A DNA stretch of 64,000 nucleotides from Rhodospirillales bacterium (lineage in GTDB: Bacteria; Pseudomonadota; Alphaproteobacteria; Acetobacterales; Acetobacteraceae). Location of the stretch: positions 1 through 64,000 of the forward strand of contig JANYFG010000033.1 of assembly GCA_025362815.1 (NCBI GenBank), given 5' to 3'. Numbering within the stretch: the stretch's first letter is position 1; each line of letters begins with the position of its first letter. This document shows positions 43,318-54,399 of this stretch, piece after piece. Below the pieces are notes generated by a model. It did not search any database and was not told the origin of the DNA. It saw only the letters and a list, made by a program, of their open reading frames with translations. The position numbers and the translations under genes are program-made.

Positions 43318-43941
43318 TCAGCCGACCGAGACGGCGGGCATCCAGCTCTTCTCTGTTTTTTCCCGCGATTCGAACCCGTCGATCGAAGGCGCGTGCATCA
43401 TCGTCTGCCCGATGTCATCGAGCCCGTTGAGCATGGTGTTCTTGCGAAACGCATCGATCTCGAACGGAATCTCCTCGCCGCCCGGCCGGACCACGACCTG
43501 GCGCGCGAGATCGACGGTGACGCGCGCGTTGCCGCCCAGTTTGGCATCCTCGATGAGCGTGTCGCAAATCTCGCGCGACAGCCGCACCGGAAGGATGCCG
43601 TTCTTGAAGCAGTTGGCGTGGAAGATATCGGCGAAATCAGGCGCGATCACGCAGCGTATGCCGAAATCCAGCAACGCCCAGGGGGCATGCTCGCGCGAGC
43701 TGCCGCAGCCGAAATTCTCATGCGCGATCAGGATTTCCGCATGCCGAAAGGCCGGCTGGTTCAGCACGAAATCCGGCCGCTCGGCGCCGCTCTCGTCGTA
43801 GCGCAGCGTGTCGAACAGATGCACGCCGAGTCCAGTGCGCTTGATCGTTTTGAGAAAGCGCGCCGGGATGATCTTGTCCGTATCGACATTGGCGAGTGGC
43901 AAAGGGGCCGCCACGCCCGTCAAGGTGGTGAAGGCCTGCAT
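43318..43941 (-). CDS. leuD: 3-isopropylmalate dehydratase small subunit
   Basis: The 207-residue protein has the LeuD start [13 protein letters not shown] and the swivelling-domain motif [15 protein letters not shown]. It completes the isomerase active site with LeuC. Its ATG overlaps the leuC stop by one base (TAATG), so the two subunits are translated together. Confidence 0.97.
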   Translation of the reverse strand: MQAFTTLTGVAAPLPLANVDTDKIIPARFLKTIKRTGLGVHLFDTLRYDESGAERPDFVLNQPAFRHAEILIAHENFGCGSSREHAPWALLDFGIRCVIAPDFADIFHANCFKNGILPVRLSREICDTLIEDAKLGGNARVTVDLARQVVVRPGGEEIPFEIDAFRKNTMLNGLDDIGQTMMHAPSIDGFESREKTEKSWMPAVSVG

Positions 43942-45368
43942 TACACGCGCTCCTGCGAGATCGAAAGCGCGCGCACATCGGTGAGCCGACCCGTCACGGC
44001 CGCCGCCGCCGCCATCGCCGGCGAACACAGATGGGTGCGCCCGCCCGGGCCCTGGCGGCCCTCGAAATTACGGTTGGACGTGCTGGCGCAACGCTGGCCC
44101 GGGGTCAGCTTGTCCGGATTCATGCCCAGGCACATCGAGCATCCGGCCTCGCGCCATTCGAAACCGGCATCGAGAAAGATCGTGTGCAGACCTTCCACTT
44201 CCGCCTGCAGCTTGATGAGGCCAGACCCCGGCACCACCAGCGCGCGCACCCCCGGCGCCACATGGCGGCCTTTGGCCACCGCGGCGGCGGCGCGCATGTC
44301 CTCGATACGGGAATTGGTGCAGCTGCCGATGAACACCACGTCGATCGCGATATCGGTCATCTTCTGGCCGGCCGTGAGATCCATATAGGCGAGCATGCGG
44401 CGAAGCTGCTCGCGCTTGGCCTCGTCCGGCTCGGCGTCGGGGTCGGGGACCGTGGCCGTGATCCCTGCCACCGCTTCCGGACTGGTGCCCCATGTCACCT
44501 GCGGCTCGATCAGCGCCGCATCGATCACCACCGTCTTGTCATAGATCGCATCGGCATCGGATGGCAGCGTGCGCCAATAATCGCAGGCGCGTGCGAAGGC
44601 CTCGCCCTTGGGCGCCATGGGGCGGCCCTCGACGTAGGCGAAGGTGGTTTCATCCGGCGCGATCATGCCGGCGCGGGCGCCCGCCTCGATGGACATGTTG
44701 CACACCGTCATGCGGCCGGCCATGTCGAGCGCGCGGATGGCCTCGCCGCCGAACTCGATCACGTGGCCGTTGCCGCCGGCGGTGCCGATCGTGCCGATGA
44801 TGGTGAGCACGATGTCCTTGGCCGTGCAGCCCGCGGGCAGGATGCCATCCACGCGCACCAGCATGTTCTTCGCCGGCTTCTGCAAAAGCGTCTGCGTGGC
44901 CAGCACGTGCTCGACCTCGGACGTGCCGATACCGAACGCCAGGGCGCCCATCGCGCCATGCGTCGACGTGTGGCTGTCACCGCAGACGATGGTGAAGCCG
45001 GGCAACGAAATCCCCTGCTCGGGCCCGATCACGTGCACGATCCCCTGGCGTGCGTCGCGCACCGGGATATACGGCACGGCGAATTCGGCCACGTTGCGTT
45101 CCAGGGTTTCCACCTGGATGCGGCTGTCTTCTTCCAAAATCGGCAGGCTGCGATCGGAGGTCGGGATGTTGTGGTCCACCACCGCGATCGTGGCATCCGG
45201 CCTGCGCACGGCGCGCCCGGCCATCCGCAGGCCTTCGAAGGCCTGCGGGCTGGTCACCTCATGAACAAGATGCCGGTCGATATAAAGAACGCAGGTGCCA
45301 TCCGGAAGTTTTTCGACCACGTGGGCATCCCACACCTTGTCGAACAACGTTCTATTGCTGGCCTGCAT
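43941..45368 (-). CDS. leuC: 3-isopropylmalate dehydratase large subunit
   Basis: The 475-residue aconitase-family protein has the 4Fe-4S cysteines in [14 protein letters not shown] and [10 protein letters not shown], and the substrate-site segment [20 protein letters not shown], cited by its first residues. It isomerises 2-isopropylmalate to 3-isopropylmalate. It follows rplS by 31 nt, which places leucine genes directly behind a ribosome operon. Confidence 0.97.
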   Translation of the reverse strand: MQASNRTLFDKVWDAHVVEKLPDGTCVLYIDRHLVHEVTSPQAFEGLRMAGRAVRRPDATIAVVDHNIPTSDRSLPILEEDSRIQVETLERNVAEFAVPYIPVRDARQGIVHVIGPEQGISLPGFTIVCGDSHTSTHGAMGALAFGIGTSEVEHVLATQTLLQKPAKNMLVRVDGILPAGCTAKDIVLTIIGTIGTAGGNGHVIEFGGEAIRALDMAGRMTVCNMSIEAGARAGMIAPDETTFAYVEGRPMAPKGEAFARACDYWRTLPSDADAIYDKTVVIDAALIEPQVTWGTSPEAVAGITATVPDPDAEPDEAKREQLRRMLAYMDLTAGQKMTDIAIDVVFIGSCTNSRIEDMRAAAAVAKGRHVAPGVRALVVPGSGLIKLQAEVEGLHTIFLDAGFEWREAGCSMCLGMNPDKLTPGQRCASTSNRNFEGRQGPGGRTHLCSPAMAAAAAVTGRLTDVRALSISQERV

Positions 45369-45399
45369 CTTTTATATCTCCCGGGCAGTCTGACGGCGA

Positions 45400-45807
45400 T
45401 TATTCAGCGGCGGGCGGCACGTCCTTGGCGGGCACGTCCTTCACCACGTCACGCGCGCGCTCGGCGATGCGGGCGGACTTTCCGCTGCGGCCGCGCAGAT
45501 AATACAGCTTGGCGCGCCGCACGTCGCCGCGGCGCACCACGGCGATCTCGGCGATGGTCGGCGCGTACAGAGGGAACACGCGCTCGACGCCCTCGCCGTA
45601 GCTGATCTTGCGGACGGTGAAGTTCGAATTCAGGCCACGGTTCGAGCGTGCGATGCACACGCCCTCGAAGTTCTGCACGCGGGTGCGCTCACCCTCGACG
45701 ACCTTCACGGCCACGCGCAGCGTGTCGCCGGGCTGGAACACGGGCACCGGGCGCTCGGCCAGGAGCTTGGCCACCGTCTCGGCCTCGTATTGCTGGATGA
45801 TGTTCAT
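45400..45807 (-). CDS. rplS: ribosomal protein bL19
   Basis: The 135-residue protein starts [15 protein letters not shown] and has the L19 core [20 protein letters not shown] and [13 protein letters not shown]. It helps the 30S-50S contact. The C-terminal tail after [10 protein letters not shown] is longer than usual and carries a [10 protein letters not shown] duplication. Its ATG overlaps the trmD stop by 4 nt. Confidence 0.97.
   Translation of the reverse strand: MNIIQQYEAETVAKLLAERPVPVFQPGDTLRVAVKVVEGERTRVQNFEGVCIARSNRGLNSNFTVRKISYGEGVERVFPLYAPTIAEIAVVRRGDVRRAKLYYLRGRSGKSARIAERARDVVKDVPAKDVPPAAE
45412..45441 (-). repeat. 15-bp in-frame duplication at the rplS 3' end
   Basis: CACGTCCTT recurs at exactly 15-nt spacing (45418 and 45433), encoding KDVPA and KDVPP in the L19 tail. 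Confidence 0.75.
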
Positions 45808-46529
45808 GATGCGGATCCTTTTGTCTTGATCGTAGTCGGTTGCGTTTGGGCAAGATACGCGGCCCACAGATCCGGGCGGCGCTCCTGCGTGATTTCTCGG
45901 GCCGCCCGTGCGCGCCAGGTGGCGATGGCTTCGTGGTTGCCGGACAGCAAAACGTCAGGCACCGCCCGGCCGCACCAGTCCGCGGGCCGGGTGTAGTGGG
46001 GGTATTCCAGCAATCCGTGGGCGAAACTTTCCTCGACGCCGCTTTCGGCCGCACCCATCACGCCGGGCAACAGCCGCACGCAGGCATCGAGCAACACCAG
46101 CGCCGCCGTCTCGCCACCGGACAGCACGTAGTCGCCGATGCTGATCTCCGTCATGCCTCGGTATTCGATCACACGCTGGTCGATCCCCTCGAAACGGCCG
46201 CACAGCACGATCACGCCGGGACCATCGGCAAGCCCCGCCACCACCGCCTGCGTGAGCGGCCGGCCGCGCGGGGTCATCACCACCAGCGGACGATCATCGG
46301 CGCAGTCGGCGATCGCGGCCTCCAGCACGTCCGCGCGCATCACCATGCCGGCGCCGCCCCCGAAGGGCGCATCGTCGACATTGCGGTGTTTGCCGCTGGC
46401 GTGATCGCGGATGTTGCGGGCCTCGATCGACCAGCTTCCCTGCTCCAGCGCGCGGCCGGCGAGGGATTGGCCGAGCGGGCCCGGGAACATCTCGGGGAAC
46501 AGCGTGAGGACGGTGGCGCGCCAGGTCAT
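45804..46529 (-). CDS. trmD: tRNA (guanine-N1)-methyltransferase TrmD
   Basis: The 241-residue SPOUT methyltransferase has the trefoil-knot segments [17 protein letters not shown] and [19 protein letters not shown]. It makes m1G37 in several tRNAs. Start and stop both overlap neighbours by 4 nt (ATGA), with rimM before and rplS after. Confidence 0.97.
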   Translation of the reverse strand: MTWRATVLTLFPEMFPGPLGQSLAGRALEQGSWSIEARNIRDHASGKHRNVDDAPFGGGAGMVMRADVLEAAIADCADDRPLVVMTPRGRPLTQAVVAGLADGPGVIVLCGRFEGIDQRVIEYRGMTEISIGDYVLSGGETAALVLLDACVRLLPGVMGAAESGVEESFAHGLLEYPHYTRPADWCGRAVPDVLLSGNHEAIATWRARAAREITQERRPDLWAAYLAQTQPTTIKTKGSAS

Positions 46530-47071
46530 GACGCATCGCCCGTCTGCAAAGCCGGCTCCACCACCACTTCCGGCGGCAGCACCACGGTGATGCGGCCGGC
46601 GGCGATGTCGATGATGGGAACACAGACTTTGGTGAACGGCACGATGATCCGGCCGATTTCAAGGCTCGTGCCGGCGCCGTAGTCGTGCACGGTATCGACG
46701 CGGCCGAGAACCCGGCCGTGGGGGTCGATCGCCTCGAGCCCCATGAGGTCGGCGAGGTAGAACTCCTCCTCGCCCGGCGGCGGCAGTTTCTCGCGCGGGA
46801 TATAAAGCCGCGTGTTCACCAGCGCCTGCGCCGCCTCACGGGTGGTGAGCGCCACCCGCTTGCCCTCGACGATCTGGAAAACCTCGGCCACGCCCCCGTC
46901 CTGCGCGCTGACGGTTTTCCATTTCAGCCGAAAGCGCCGGCCGCGATCGTCATCGAGCACACCGTAGGACGCAAGGTCGGACGGCTCGGCGGTGTAGCTG
47001 TGCACATGCACGAGCCCACGCACGCCGTGCGGCCGGCCAATCACGCCCAACAGGATGCGCGCCTCGGTCAA
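46526..47071 (-). CDS. rimM: ribosome maturation factor RimM
   Basis: The 181-residue protein has the RimM N-terminal [18 protein letters not shown] and the PRC-barrel C-terminal half ([14 protein letters not shown]). It helps assemble the 30S head through uS19. It starts 3 nt after the rpsP stop and overlaps trmD by 4 nt. Confidence 0.95.
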   Translation of the reverse strand: MTEARILLGVIGRPHGVRGLVHVHSYTAEPSDLASYGVLDDDRGRRFRLKWKTVSAQDGGVAEVFQIVEGKRVALTTREAAQALVNTRLYIPREKLPPPGEEEFYLADLMGLEAIDPHGRVLGRVDTVHDYGAGTSLEIGRIIVPFTKVCVPIIDIAAGRITVVLPPEVVVEPALQTGDAS

Positions 47072-47074
47072 AGA

Positions 47075-47413
47075 TCAGCCGGCCGACGCGGCGGCTTTGG
47101 CGCGCTCCTGCGCCTTCTTCTTCGGCGCGGACTGGGTGGGCTGCTCGTTATACTTCGGCATCGGGATCAGGCCGGCATGGCCCAGGAACTTCGCCACGCG
47201 CTCGGTCGGCAAGGCGCCCTCGCCCACCCAGTGGGTGATGCGCTCGTTGAGCAGACGTATGCGGTCGGCGTGCTCGGCGGGGAGCATCGGGTTGTAGCTG
47301 CCGACGCGTTCGATGAAACGGCCGTCGCGCGGGCTGCGGCTGTCGGCGATCACGATGTGGTAGTAAGGGCGCTTCTTCGCGCCGGCGCGGGCAAGGCGGA
47401 TCTTGAGACCCAT
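47075..47413 (-). CDS. rpsP: ribosomal protein bS16
   Basis: The 112-residue protein has the bS16 core LKIRLARAGAKKRPYYHIV and IERVGSYNPM, with an Ala/Lys-rich C-terminal tail. It lies between ffh and rimM in the usual order. Confidence 0.97.
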   Translation of the reverse strand: MGLKIRLARAGAKKRPYYHIVIADSRSPRDGRFIERVGSYNPMLPAEHADRIRLLNERITHWVGEGALPTERVAKFLGHAGLIPMPKYNEQPTQSAPKKKAQERAKAAASAG

Positions 47414-47469
47414 GTTCGATATTCTCCGTTCAAGTCAGTTGCAGCGTCAGTGTCGGTTGAAGGCAAATC

Positions 47470-48849
47470 TCAGTGTCGTCGTCCCTGGGGCGGTCTTTGT
47501 TGAGGCATCAGCGCGGACAGACCCTGCCGCATCAGCCCCTTCTGCCCGAGCTTGTTCATCCGCTTCATCATGTCCGACATGTCGTCGAACTGTTTCAGCA
47601 GCTTGTTCACGTCCTGCACCGTGGTGCCCGACCCGGCCGCGATCCGCTTCTTGCGGCTGGCCTTGATCAGCTCCGGCGTGCGTCGCTCCTTGGCCGTCAT
47701 CGAGCCGATGATGGCGATCTGGCGGCCGATGATCTTGGGGTCCATCTTGGCGTTGCCGGCCGCCGCCGCCAGCTTGTCGCCGCCGGGAAGCATGCCGAGG
47801 ATGGACGATATGCTGCCCATCTTGGTGATCTGCTTCATCTGGCTGGCGAAATCCTCGAGGTCGAACTGGCCCTTCGCCATCTTGCGGGCCAGCTTCTCGG
47901 CATCGGCCTGATCGACCAGCTCCGACGCGCGCTCGACCAGGCCCACAACGTCGCCCAGCCCGAGGATACGGCCGGCCACGCGCTCGGGATGGAATTCCTC
48001 CAGCGCGTCCAGCTTCTCGCCCGAACCCGTCAATTTGATCGGCGCGCCCGTGATGGCACGCATCGACAGCGCGGCGCCGCCCCGGCTGTCGCCGTCCATC
48101 CGGGTCATGACGATGCCCGTGACGCCCACGGCCTCGTTGAAGGCGCGCGCGGTGTTCACGGCGTCCTGGCCGGTCATGGCATCGACCACCAGAAGCGTCT
48201 CGGCGGGGTTGGTCGCGGCCCGGATCGCCCGGACCTCGTCCATCAGCGCCTCGTCGATCGACAGGCGGCCGGCGGTGTCGAGAATGACGACGTCGAACAC
48301 CTCGCGGCGGCCCACATCCATGGCGCGGGCGGCGATCTCGAGCGGGGTTTGCCCCGCGATGATGGGCAGGCTGGCCACGCCCGCGCGCTCGGCCAGCTGC
48401 TGCAGCTGCAGCTGCGCGGCCGGGCGCTGGGTGTCCAGGCTGGCCAGCAGCACACGCTTGCGCTGACGCTGAAACAGCCGCAGCGCGATCTTGCCCGACG
48501 TGGTGGTTTTGCCGGAGCCCTGCAGACCCACCATCAGGATCGGCACCGGCGACGTGGCGTTGAGGTTCAACGGCACCACGCCGGCGCCGCCCAATGCCTC
48601 GATCAGCACGTCGTTGACGATCTTGATGACCTGCTGGCCCGGCGAGACGCTGTCCAGCACCTCGGCGCCCACCGCCCGTTCACGCGCCTTGGCGATGAAG
48701 TCGCGCACCACCGGCAGCGCCACGTCGGCGTCCAGCAACGCCAGGCGCACCTCGCGCAGCGCCTCGGCCACGTCGAGCTCGTTCAGCGCCCCGCGGCGGC
48801 GGAGCTTGTCGAACACCCCCGACAGCTTGCTGGACAACGAATCGAACAC
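47470..48849 (-). CDS. ffh: signal recognition particle protein Ffh
   Basis: The 459-residue protein has the N domain, the GTPase G domain with the P-loop GLQGSGKTTTSGKIALRL, DTQRPAAQ, DTAGR and TRMDGDSRGG, and the Met-rich M domain. The GTG at 48849 gives the family start FDSLSSKLSGVFDKL; an in-frame TTG four codons earlier is less likely. It targets membrane proteins to the Sec machinery with 4.5S RNA. It leads the ffh-rpsP-rimM-trmD-rplS run. Confidence 0.96.
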   Translation of the reverse strand: MFDSLSSKLSGVFDKLRRRGALNELDVAEALREVRLALLDADVALPVVRDFIAKARERAVGAEVLDSVSPGQQVIKIVNDVLIEALGGAGVVPLNLNATSPVPILMVGLQGSGKTTTSGKIALRLFQRQRKRVLLASLDTQRPAAQLQLQQLAERAGVASLPIIAGQTPLEIAARAMDVGRREVFDVVILDTAGRLSIDEALMDEVRAIRAATNPAETLLVVDAMTGQDAVNTARAFNEAVGVTGIVMTRMDGDSRGGAALSMRAITGAPIKLTGSGEKLDALEEFHPERVAGRILGLGDVVGLVERASELVDQADAEKLARKMAKGQFDLEDFASQMKQITKMGSISSILGMLPGGDKLAAAAGNAKMDPKIIGRQIAIIGSMTAKERRTPELIKASRKKRIAAGSGTTVQDVNKLLKQFDDMSDMMKRMNKLGQKGLMRQGLSALMPQQRPPQGRRH

Positions 48850-49000
48850 GACGAACCCCAATCAGGCCAAAACGAAAGCTACAACGCATGAAGAACGCGC
48901 AGATACGACGCAACGAAAGATGCGCCGCTGCGCGAGAACTCGCGGAGCGACGTGGAAGAGGCTGGCGGTATGGTCTGCGGCCCGGATCAAGTCAAGCGCG

Positions 49001-51304
49001 TTACGGTCGCGCCTGCACCGCATCCTGCCTTGCGGCATGCGGCCGGTTCTGGATCAGGCGCGTCTCGTGCAGGGCCAGAAGCCCCAGGATCACGGTCTGC
49101 AGCTCCGTGCCATCGACGGGCTTGCGCACGAAGCTCGCCAGGTCGTCGCCCGCCAGCAGCTCCGGCTGGCGCGAGCTCATGAAGCCGCTCATGAACACCA
49201 CGGGCACCATCGGGCTGATCTCGCGGGCGCGCGCGGCGAGCGTCCAGCCGTCGATGGCGTCGCTCAGCACGATGTCGGTGATGATCACGTCCACGCCCCG
49301 CGCCACCAGGGCCAACACCTCGGCCAGATCGACGGAATCGACGACGTCATAGCCATCCGCCCGCAACCGGCGCGCGATGCTGTCGCGCACCGGGGCGGAG
49401 TCCTCGACCAGCAGGATGCGCTTTGGACGACGCAGGCCTGGATCAATCGGGGCCGGATCGATCGGGGCCGGATGAAAGGGGGCCAAACGTGCCGGGGGCG
49501 GGTGTGTCCCGGCCGCCTGCCACGGCATGGCCGCAACGATCGGACCCGGCGCAGGGCCTGCGATATCTTGATCCTCCTGCCTGACCAGCGGCAGCAGCAG
49601 CCTCGCCTGGGTGCCCAGACCCGACGTGCTGTGCAGCAACAGCCGGCCGCCGGATTGCCGCGCGAACCCTTGGGCGGCCGCAAGCCCAAGGCCCAGGTGG
49701 CGGCCGGCCGAACCGGTGTCACGCTGCCCGTCCGACGGGGTGGAAACCCCGTTGGACGGGGTGGTAAAGCCGGGCCGCATCGCCTCCGCCAGGGTGGCGG
49801 CACTCATGCCCGGCCCCGAATCATCCACCACCAGGGCCACCATGTCTCCGCCCGGCAGCGGCAGCAATTCGAGTTCCAGCATGATTTCACCGCGCGACGG
49901 CGTGACATCGGCAGCGTTGCGCAACAGCGCGATCAGACAGGTTTCAAGCGCGTCGGGATCGGCCCGCACCAGAAGCCTGCTTGTATCCGGGCCCGTCGGC
50001 CCCCCGGTCTGAGAATCCCATATCTGGCTCGCCAGCGTCTGGCCGGGATCCAGCGCGGATTGCAGCCGATCGCGACGTTGTTGGAGCTCGCGTTCCAGGT
50101 CCAGCACAACCGGCCGCAGGACGGCGCGCTCGGCATAGGACAGCAATTGCCGCGTCAGCTGGGTGCCCTGCGCCGTGGCGCCGAGCATGGACCGGCTCAA
50201 CACCCGCATGCCGTCATCGGTCGCGGCCGCGCCCACCATTTCGGCGTCGAGGGCCAGCACCGTCAACACGTTGTTGATCGTATGCGCCACACCCGCCGCC
50301 AGACGGCGCGTGGCACCATCGCGGGTGTCCGAAACCTGGTTTGCGCGGGATAGCAGTGCATCCGCGCCCGCCTGGCCGGATTGCGGCTTTCGCGCATGCC
50401 ACAGCGAGGCCGCGGCCAGCGCGCACAGCAACAGGGCGGCGAGGCCATGCGGGTCGGTGAGCGAGCGCGCGGGGTGGCCAATATCGATCACCAGCGTGGC
50501 GGGCCAGGGATCGAGGGTGCGGTACATCACCTCATGCGGGCCATCGGCCATCTGCAGGCGCAGCACGCCCGACGCCGTATCGGCGCGGCGCAACGCCGAC
50601 CAGTCCAGCCCCGGTGTCTGCGCCGACGCGCCGGGCTTCGTCACCAACCCCGGCTCGGCCATCACGGCATCGTCGTGCCCCACCAGCCAAACGCGGTCGA
50701 TGACGGCGTGGGTCGATGGCATGTCGGCCCCAAGGGTCAGGATCGTCACCCGAACAGAGCTGCCGCTTCCAGGCGCCAGGTTGTCGACCGCCACGCCCAC
50801 CATCGCCGGCAGGCTCGAGGCTTCGCTTGTGCGAATGAGAAACGGACCCCGCGAGGACTCCTGGTCCACGGTCCGCCCTACGCCCCGCGCCGCCTGGGAC
50901 GACCGGGCGGACGCCAGCGACTGCACCACATGCAACCCGTCATCCGTGGTATGCTGGGCAGTGGGCTCGCCAGGGCGCACTTCCAGCAGGGTGCGCCCGG
51001 CGCCGTCGGAAATGACGACGGCGCGAATATCCGGATGCTGTCGCACCATCATGTTCAGCGTTTCGGCGAACCGGTCGCCCAGCCCGGTCAGGGGGATGAC
51101 GGCGCCGATGAAGCGGGCCAGGGCGGCATGGGAGCGCAAAAGCTCAACCGTCTCGCCGGCCAGGATTTCCTCCGTCGCCTGCCACATGAACCGATGCTGT
51201 GCCAGCCGATGTCTCTCGCCCATCCGCCACACGACACCGGCTGCGGCCAGCGACACGAGCGCGAGCACGACGAGTGCCGCGCGCCGGGGCAGACGGCGGA
51301 TCAC
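49001..51304 (-). CDS. hybrid sensor histidine kinase with C-terminal receiver
   Basis: The roughly 767-residue protein has an N-terminal membrane helix (AALVVLALVSLAAAGVVW), a periplasmic sensor region, a second membrane helix (LAALLLCALAAASLW), a divergent HisKA with His in GVAHTINNVLTVL, an ATPase domain with DDSGPGMS and GLGLAAAQGFA, and a receiver with ILLVEDSAPVR and Asp in IITDIVLSDAIDG. The start is uncertain: GTG at 51304 puts the helix near the N-terminus, but an upstream in-frame ATG at 51433 exists. A PAPID-type repeat lies in the linker. No partner regulator is next to it. Confidence 0.85.
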   Translation of the reverse strand: MIRRLPRRAALVVLALVSLAAAGVVWRMGERHRLAQHRFMWQATEEILAGETVELLRSHAALARFIGAVIPLTGLGDRFAETLNMMVRQHPDIRAVVISDGAGRTLLEVRPGEPTAQHTTDDGLHVVQSLASARSSQAARGVGRTVDQESSRGPFLIRTSEASSLPAMVGVAVDNLAPGSGSSVRVTILTLGADMPSTHAVIDRVWLVGHDDAVMAEPGLVTKPGASAQTPGLDWSALRRADTASGVLRLQMADGPHEVMYRTLDPWPATLVIDIGHPARSLTDPHGLAALLLCALAAASLWHARKPQSGQAGADALLSRANQVSDTRDGATRRLAAGVAHTINNVLTVLALDAEMVGAAATDDGMRVLSRSMLGATAQGTQLTRQLLSYAERAVLRPVVLDLERELQQRRDRLQSALDPGQTLASQIWDSQTGGPTGPDTSRLLVRADPDALETCLIALLRNAADVTPSRGEIMLELELLPLPGGDMVALVVDDSGPGMSAATLAEAMRPGFTTPSNGVSTPSDGQRDTGSAGRHLGLGLAAAQGFARQSGGRLLLHSTSGLGTQARLLLPLVRQEDQDIAGPAPGPIVAAMPWQAAGTHPPPARLAPFHPAPIDPAPIDPGLRRPKRILLVEDSAPVRDSIARRLRADGYDVVDSVDLAEVLALVARGVDVIITDIVLSDAIDGWTLAARAREISPMVPVVFMSGFMSSRQPELLAGDDLASFVRKPVDGTELQTVILGLLALHETRLIQNRPHAARQDAVQARP
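49440..49484 (-). repeat. 15-bp in-frame tandem repeat in the hybrid kinase linker
   Basis: Three units on the plus strand, GGATCAATCGGGGCC, GGATCGATCGGGGCC and GGATGAAAGGGGGCC, encode the HPAPIDPAPIDPG linker between the ATPase and receiver domains. The first two differ at one base. Confidence 0.88.
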
Positions 51305-51668
51305 CGCATGATCCCGGGGGCACAGACAACAAGCCGAAAAAAGCCGCAGAGCCGCAGGCGGGATAGGACACCGAAACGCGCTTGCGCCTGCACTGCGTGT
51401 GTCACGACGATGCCGGCATACGGATGGCTCCATCGAAAGATCGAGGCGGCGGCACCCGGCAGAGAGCGACCGCCGCCTTCGAACAACCCTAGAAAACCTA
51501 TATGCCAGAGCGGGATCGGCTGAAGCCGACCCGCTCTAGGCTTATCTTTTAGAGCAATTTCATCTCTATGTTGGTCGCTGCGGGATTCAACTCAAAGCGA
51601 TATTACTCTGCAGCAAATTATATCCGAACGGCGAGCCGCAAAACGGCCCGGTCCGGTCTGCTGTCGCA
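51305..51668. other. 364-nt gene-free region between infC and the hybrid kinase
   Basis: It holds possible upstream codons of the kinase (to 51433) and the GC-rich hairpin element at 51507-51560. I see no clear terminator for infC or promoter for the kinase. Confidence 0.45.
51507..51560. repeat. hairpin plus linker, possible second intergenic-repeat family
   Basis: AGAGCGGGATCGGCT pairs with AGCCGACCCGCTCT (14 bp with one bulged A), then AGGCTTATCTTTTAGAGC follows. The order hairpin, then TTTTAGAGC-type linker, resembles the mosaic elements at 17 kb, but the sequences differ. Confidence 0.5.
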
Positions 51669-52205
51669 CTAGCGCGGCGTGAGGACCATGACCATCTGAC
51701 GGTTCTCCATCTTCGGCATCTGCTCCACCTTGGTGGCCAGATCCATGTCCGCGCGAATCCGCTCCAGCACCTTGATGCCAAGATCCTGATGGGCCATCTC
51801 GCGGCCCCGGAAGCGCAGCGTGACCTTTACCTTGTCACCCTCTTCGATGAAGGACTTCATGGCGCGCAGCTTCACCTGATAATCGTTCTCGTCAATGTTC
51901 GGACGAACCTTGACTTCTTTGATTTCAATGACTTTCTGCTTCTTCTTGGCTTCGTTCTTCTTTTTCTGCTGTTCATATTTGAACTTGCCGAAATCGAGGA
52001 TCTTCACCACCGGCGGCTCGGCGTTGGGGCTGATCTCGAGCAGGTCGAGGCCCACGCCATAGGCGCGCAGAAGGGCGTCGCGGGCGGTCATCACGCCCTG
52101 CATTTCGCCGTCCTCGTCGATCAGTCGAACCTCGGCGGCCCGAATCTCTTCGTTCACGCGGGGGCCGTCACGGTTGGGGGAGGCTGGCATCGGTGGTCTG
52201 GCTAT
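51669..52205 (-). CDS. infC: translation initiation factor IF-3, likely AUA start
   Basis: The protein, 178 residues from the chosen start, has the IF-3 N domain ([30 protein letters not shown]), the Lys-rich linker ([14 protein letters not shown]) and the C domain ([16 protein letters not shown]). It keeps the 30S subunit apart from 50S and proofreads start codons. The best ribosome site, AGGAG, lies 6 nt before an ATA at 52205-52203; the first ATG is 15 nt further and has no good site. Rare start codons are a known way for IF-3 to limit its own synthesis. thrS is upstream on the same strand. Confidence 0.9.
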   Translation of the reverse strand: MARPPMPASPNRDGPRVNEEIRAAEVRLIDEDGEMQGVMTARDALLRAYGVGLDLLEISPNAEPPVVKILDFGKFKYEQQKKKNEAKKKQKVIEIKEVKVRPNIDENDYQVKLRAMKSFIEEGDKVKVTLRFRGREMAHQDLGIKVLERIRADMDLATKVEQMPKMENRQMVMVLTPR

Positions 52206-52376
52206 GGTGGTCTCCTGTCGATGTTTCGGGTCCGTTGAAGGGCGCGGCTGGCCGGCTGTGCCGGTTTCGCGCGCTTGCAACGCTCGCCAAGTAGGTTGTG
52301 CCTGCCCAATCCTGGCGGATCAAGCAATGTCACATAAAAGCAACGCTGGGCTGCGAGGCAGCGCGCGCGTGCCCCG

Positions 52377-54362
52377 TCACATCACCACCGCCTCCAGCAC
52401 CTCGGCCGCCCGCCCGCGCGCCGCATCGCGCGCAAGGTCAGGTGCCAGGTCGGGCGCCAAAGCCTCCTGCGCCAGACGCGCCACCGCGTCGTGAAGCGGC
52501 AGCGTCTCCTGCTTCTCCACGCCAAGGCGGCGCAACACAAGGGTGCGACCCTCGGCCTCCTTGCGGCCCACGATGGCGATCACCGGCACATGCTGCAGGC
52601 TATGATCGCGGATCTTGGCGTTGATCTTGGAATTCGCGGTGTCGGTCACCACCGTGAGCCCGGCCGCCTTCAGCGCCTGCGCCACCTCGAACGCGTAAGG
52701 GTCGGCGTCCGACACGACCGTTGCGATCGCCACCTGCACCGGCGCCAGCCAAAGTGGGAAGCGGCCGGCGTATTGCTCGATGAGGATGCCGAGGAAGCGC
52801 TCGAAGCTGCCGAGAATGGCGCGGTGCAGCATCACCGGCCGATGCCGTGCGCCGTCCTCGCCGACATATTCGGCGTCCAGCCGCTCGGGCAGCACGAAAT
52901 CCACCTGCAACGTGCCGCATTGCCAGTCGCGGCCGATGGCGTCGCGCAGCACGAATTCCAGCTTGGGGCCGTAGAACGCGCCCTCCCCCGGATTGAGCTC
53001 GTAATCGACGCCGGCGATCGCGCACGCCTCCTTCAGCGCGCCCTCGGCCCGGTCCCAGGTCTCGTCGGTTCCGGCCCTCACGTCAGGGCGGTCGGAGAAC
53101 TTCACCCGGAAGCTGTCGAACCCGAAATCGCGATACACCGACGACAGCAGCGCCACGAATCGCACCGTCTCGGGCGCGATCTGCGCCTCGGTGCAGAAGA
53201 TATGCGCGTCGTCCTGGGTGAATGCGCGCACCCGCATGATGCCGTGCAAGGCGCCGGACGGCTCGTAGCGATGACACGCGCCGAATTCGGCCATCCGCAG
53301 CGGCAGCTCGCGATACGACCGCAGACCCTGGCGGAAGATCAGCACGTGGCACGGGCAGTTCATGGGCTTCAGCGCCAGCGTCTTGTCTTCGTCATCCACC
53401 TGGGCCTGGAACATGTGCTCCCGGTACTTGTCCCAATGCCCGGATGCCTCCCACAGCGCGCGATCCACGAGCTGCGGGGTTTTCACCTCGTCATAGCCGC
53501 CGGCCTCGAGCCTGCGCCGCATGTAGGCTTCAGCGGTGCGATACAGCTTCCAGCCCTTGGGGTGCCAGAACACGCTGCCGGTGGCCTCCTCCTGCATGTG
53601 GAAAAGGTTCATGTCCTTTCCGATACGCCGGTGATCGCGCTTTTCGGCCTCCTCCAACATGTGAAGATGCGCGTCCAGCTCCTTCTGGTCGCGCCACGCG
53701 GTGCCGTAGATGCGGGTCAGCATCGGGTTGCGATGGTCGCCGCGCCAATAGGCACCCGCCACCTTCATCAGCTTGAACGCCGTTCCGACATCGCCGGTGG
53801 TCCGCATATGCGGGCCGCGGCACAGGTCGATCCAGTCGCCCTGGCTGTAGAAGGTGATGGTCTGATCGGCGCCGAGATCGCGGATGAGCTCGGCCTTGTA
53901 GCTTTCGCCCTTGGCCTCGAAGAAGGCGGTCGCCTCCTCGCGGTTTTGCACGCTGCGCACAAACGGCGCGCCGCGCGCCACGATCTCGCGCATCTTCGCC
54001 TCGATGGCGGGGAAATCGGCCGTGGTGAACGGCGCGTTGCGCGCGAAATCGTAATAGAAGCCGTTCTCGATGGACGGCCCGATCGTCACCTGGGTGCCTG
54101 GGTATAGCTCCTGCACGGCCTCGGCCAGCACATGCGCGGTGTCGTGACGGATCAGCTCCAGAGCGTCGCCGTCGCGCCGGGTGATGAACACCACCTTCGC
54201 GTCATCGGCGATCTCTGTGGACAGATCGACCATCCTGCCGTCGAGCTTCATGGCGAGCGCGGCCTTGGCGAGGCCCGGGCCGATCGATGCGGCCACCGTC
54301 GTGCCCGTCACCGGTCCGTCGAAGCGGCGCTCGGATCCGTCGGGCAGGGTGATGGCGGGCAT
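52377..54362 (-). CDS. thrS: threonyl-tRNA synthetase
   Basis: The 661-residue enzyme has the TGS domain ([13 protein letters not shown]), the editing domain ([13 protein letters not shown] and its zinc-like HxxxH), the class II core ([25 protein letters not shown] with a zinc cysteine) and the anticodon-binding C domain. The tail is longer than usual, with an APDL-APDL duplication (12-bp units around 52435-52458). The ATG at 54362 follows GAGGAC. infC lies 171 nt downstream, the usual order. Confidence 0.97.
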   Translation of the reverse strand: MPAITLPDGSERRFDGPVTGTTVAASIGPGLAKAALAMKLDGRMVDLSTEIADDAKVVFITRRDGDALELIRHDTAHVLAEAVQELYPGTQVTIGPSIENGFYYDFARNAPFTTADFPAIEAKMREIVARGAPFVRSVQNREEATAFFEAKGESYKAELIRDLGADQTITFYSQGDWIDLCRGPHMRTTGDVGTAFKLMKVAGAYWRGDHRNPMLTRIYGTAWRDQKELDAHLHMLEEAEKRDHRRIGKDMNLFHMQEEATGSVFWHPKGWKLYRTAEAYMRRRLEAGGYDEVKTPQLVDRALWEASGHWDKYREHMFQAQVDDEDKTLALKPMNCPCHVLIFRQGLRSYRELPLRMAEFGACHRYEPSGALHGIMRVRAFTQDDAHIFCTEAQIAPETVRFVALLSSVYRDFGFDSFRVKFSDRPDVRAGTDETWDRAEGALKEACAIAGVDYELNPGEGAFYGPKLEFVLRDAIGRDWQCGTLQVDFVLPERLDAEYVGEDGARHRPVMLHRAILGSFERFLGILIEQYAGRFPLWLAPVQVAIATVVSDADPYAFEVAQALKAAGLTVVTDTANSKINAKIRDHSLQHVPVIAIVGRKEAEGRTLVLRRLGVEKQETLPLHDAVARLAQEALAPDLAPDLARDAARGRAAEVLEAVVM

Positions 54363-54399
54363 GGGCGTCCTCACGAAATTTCGGGAGCCTTGTATGCCG

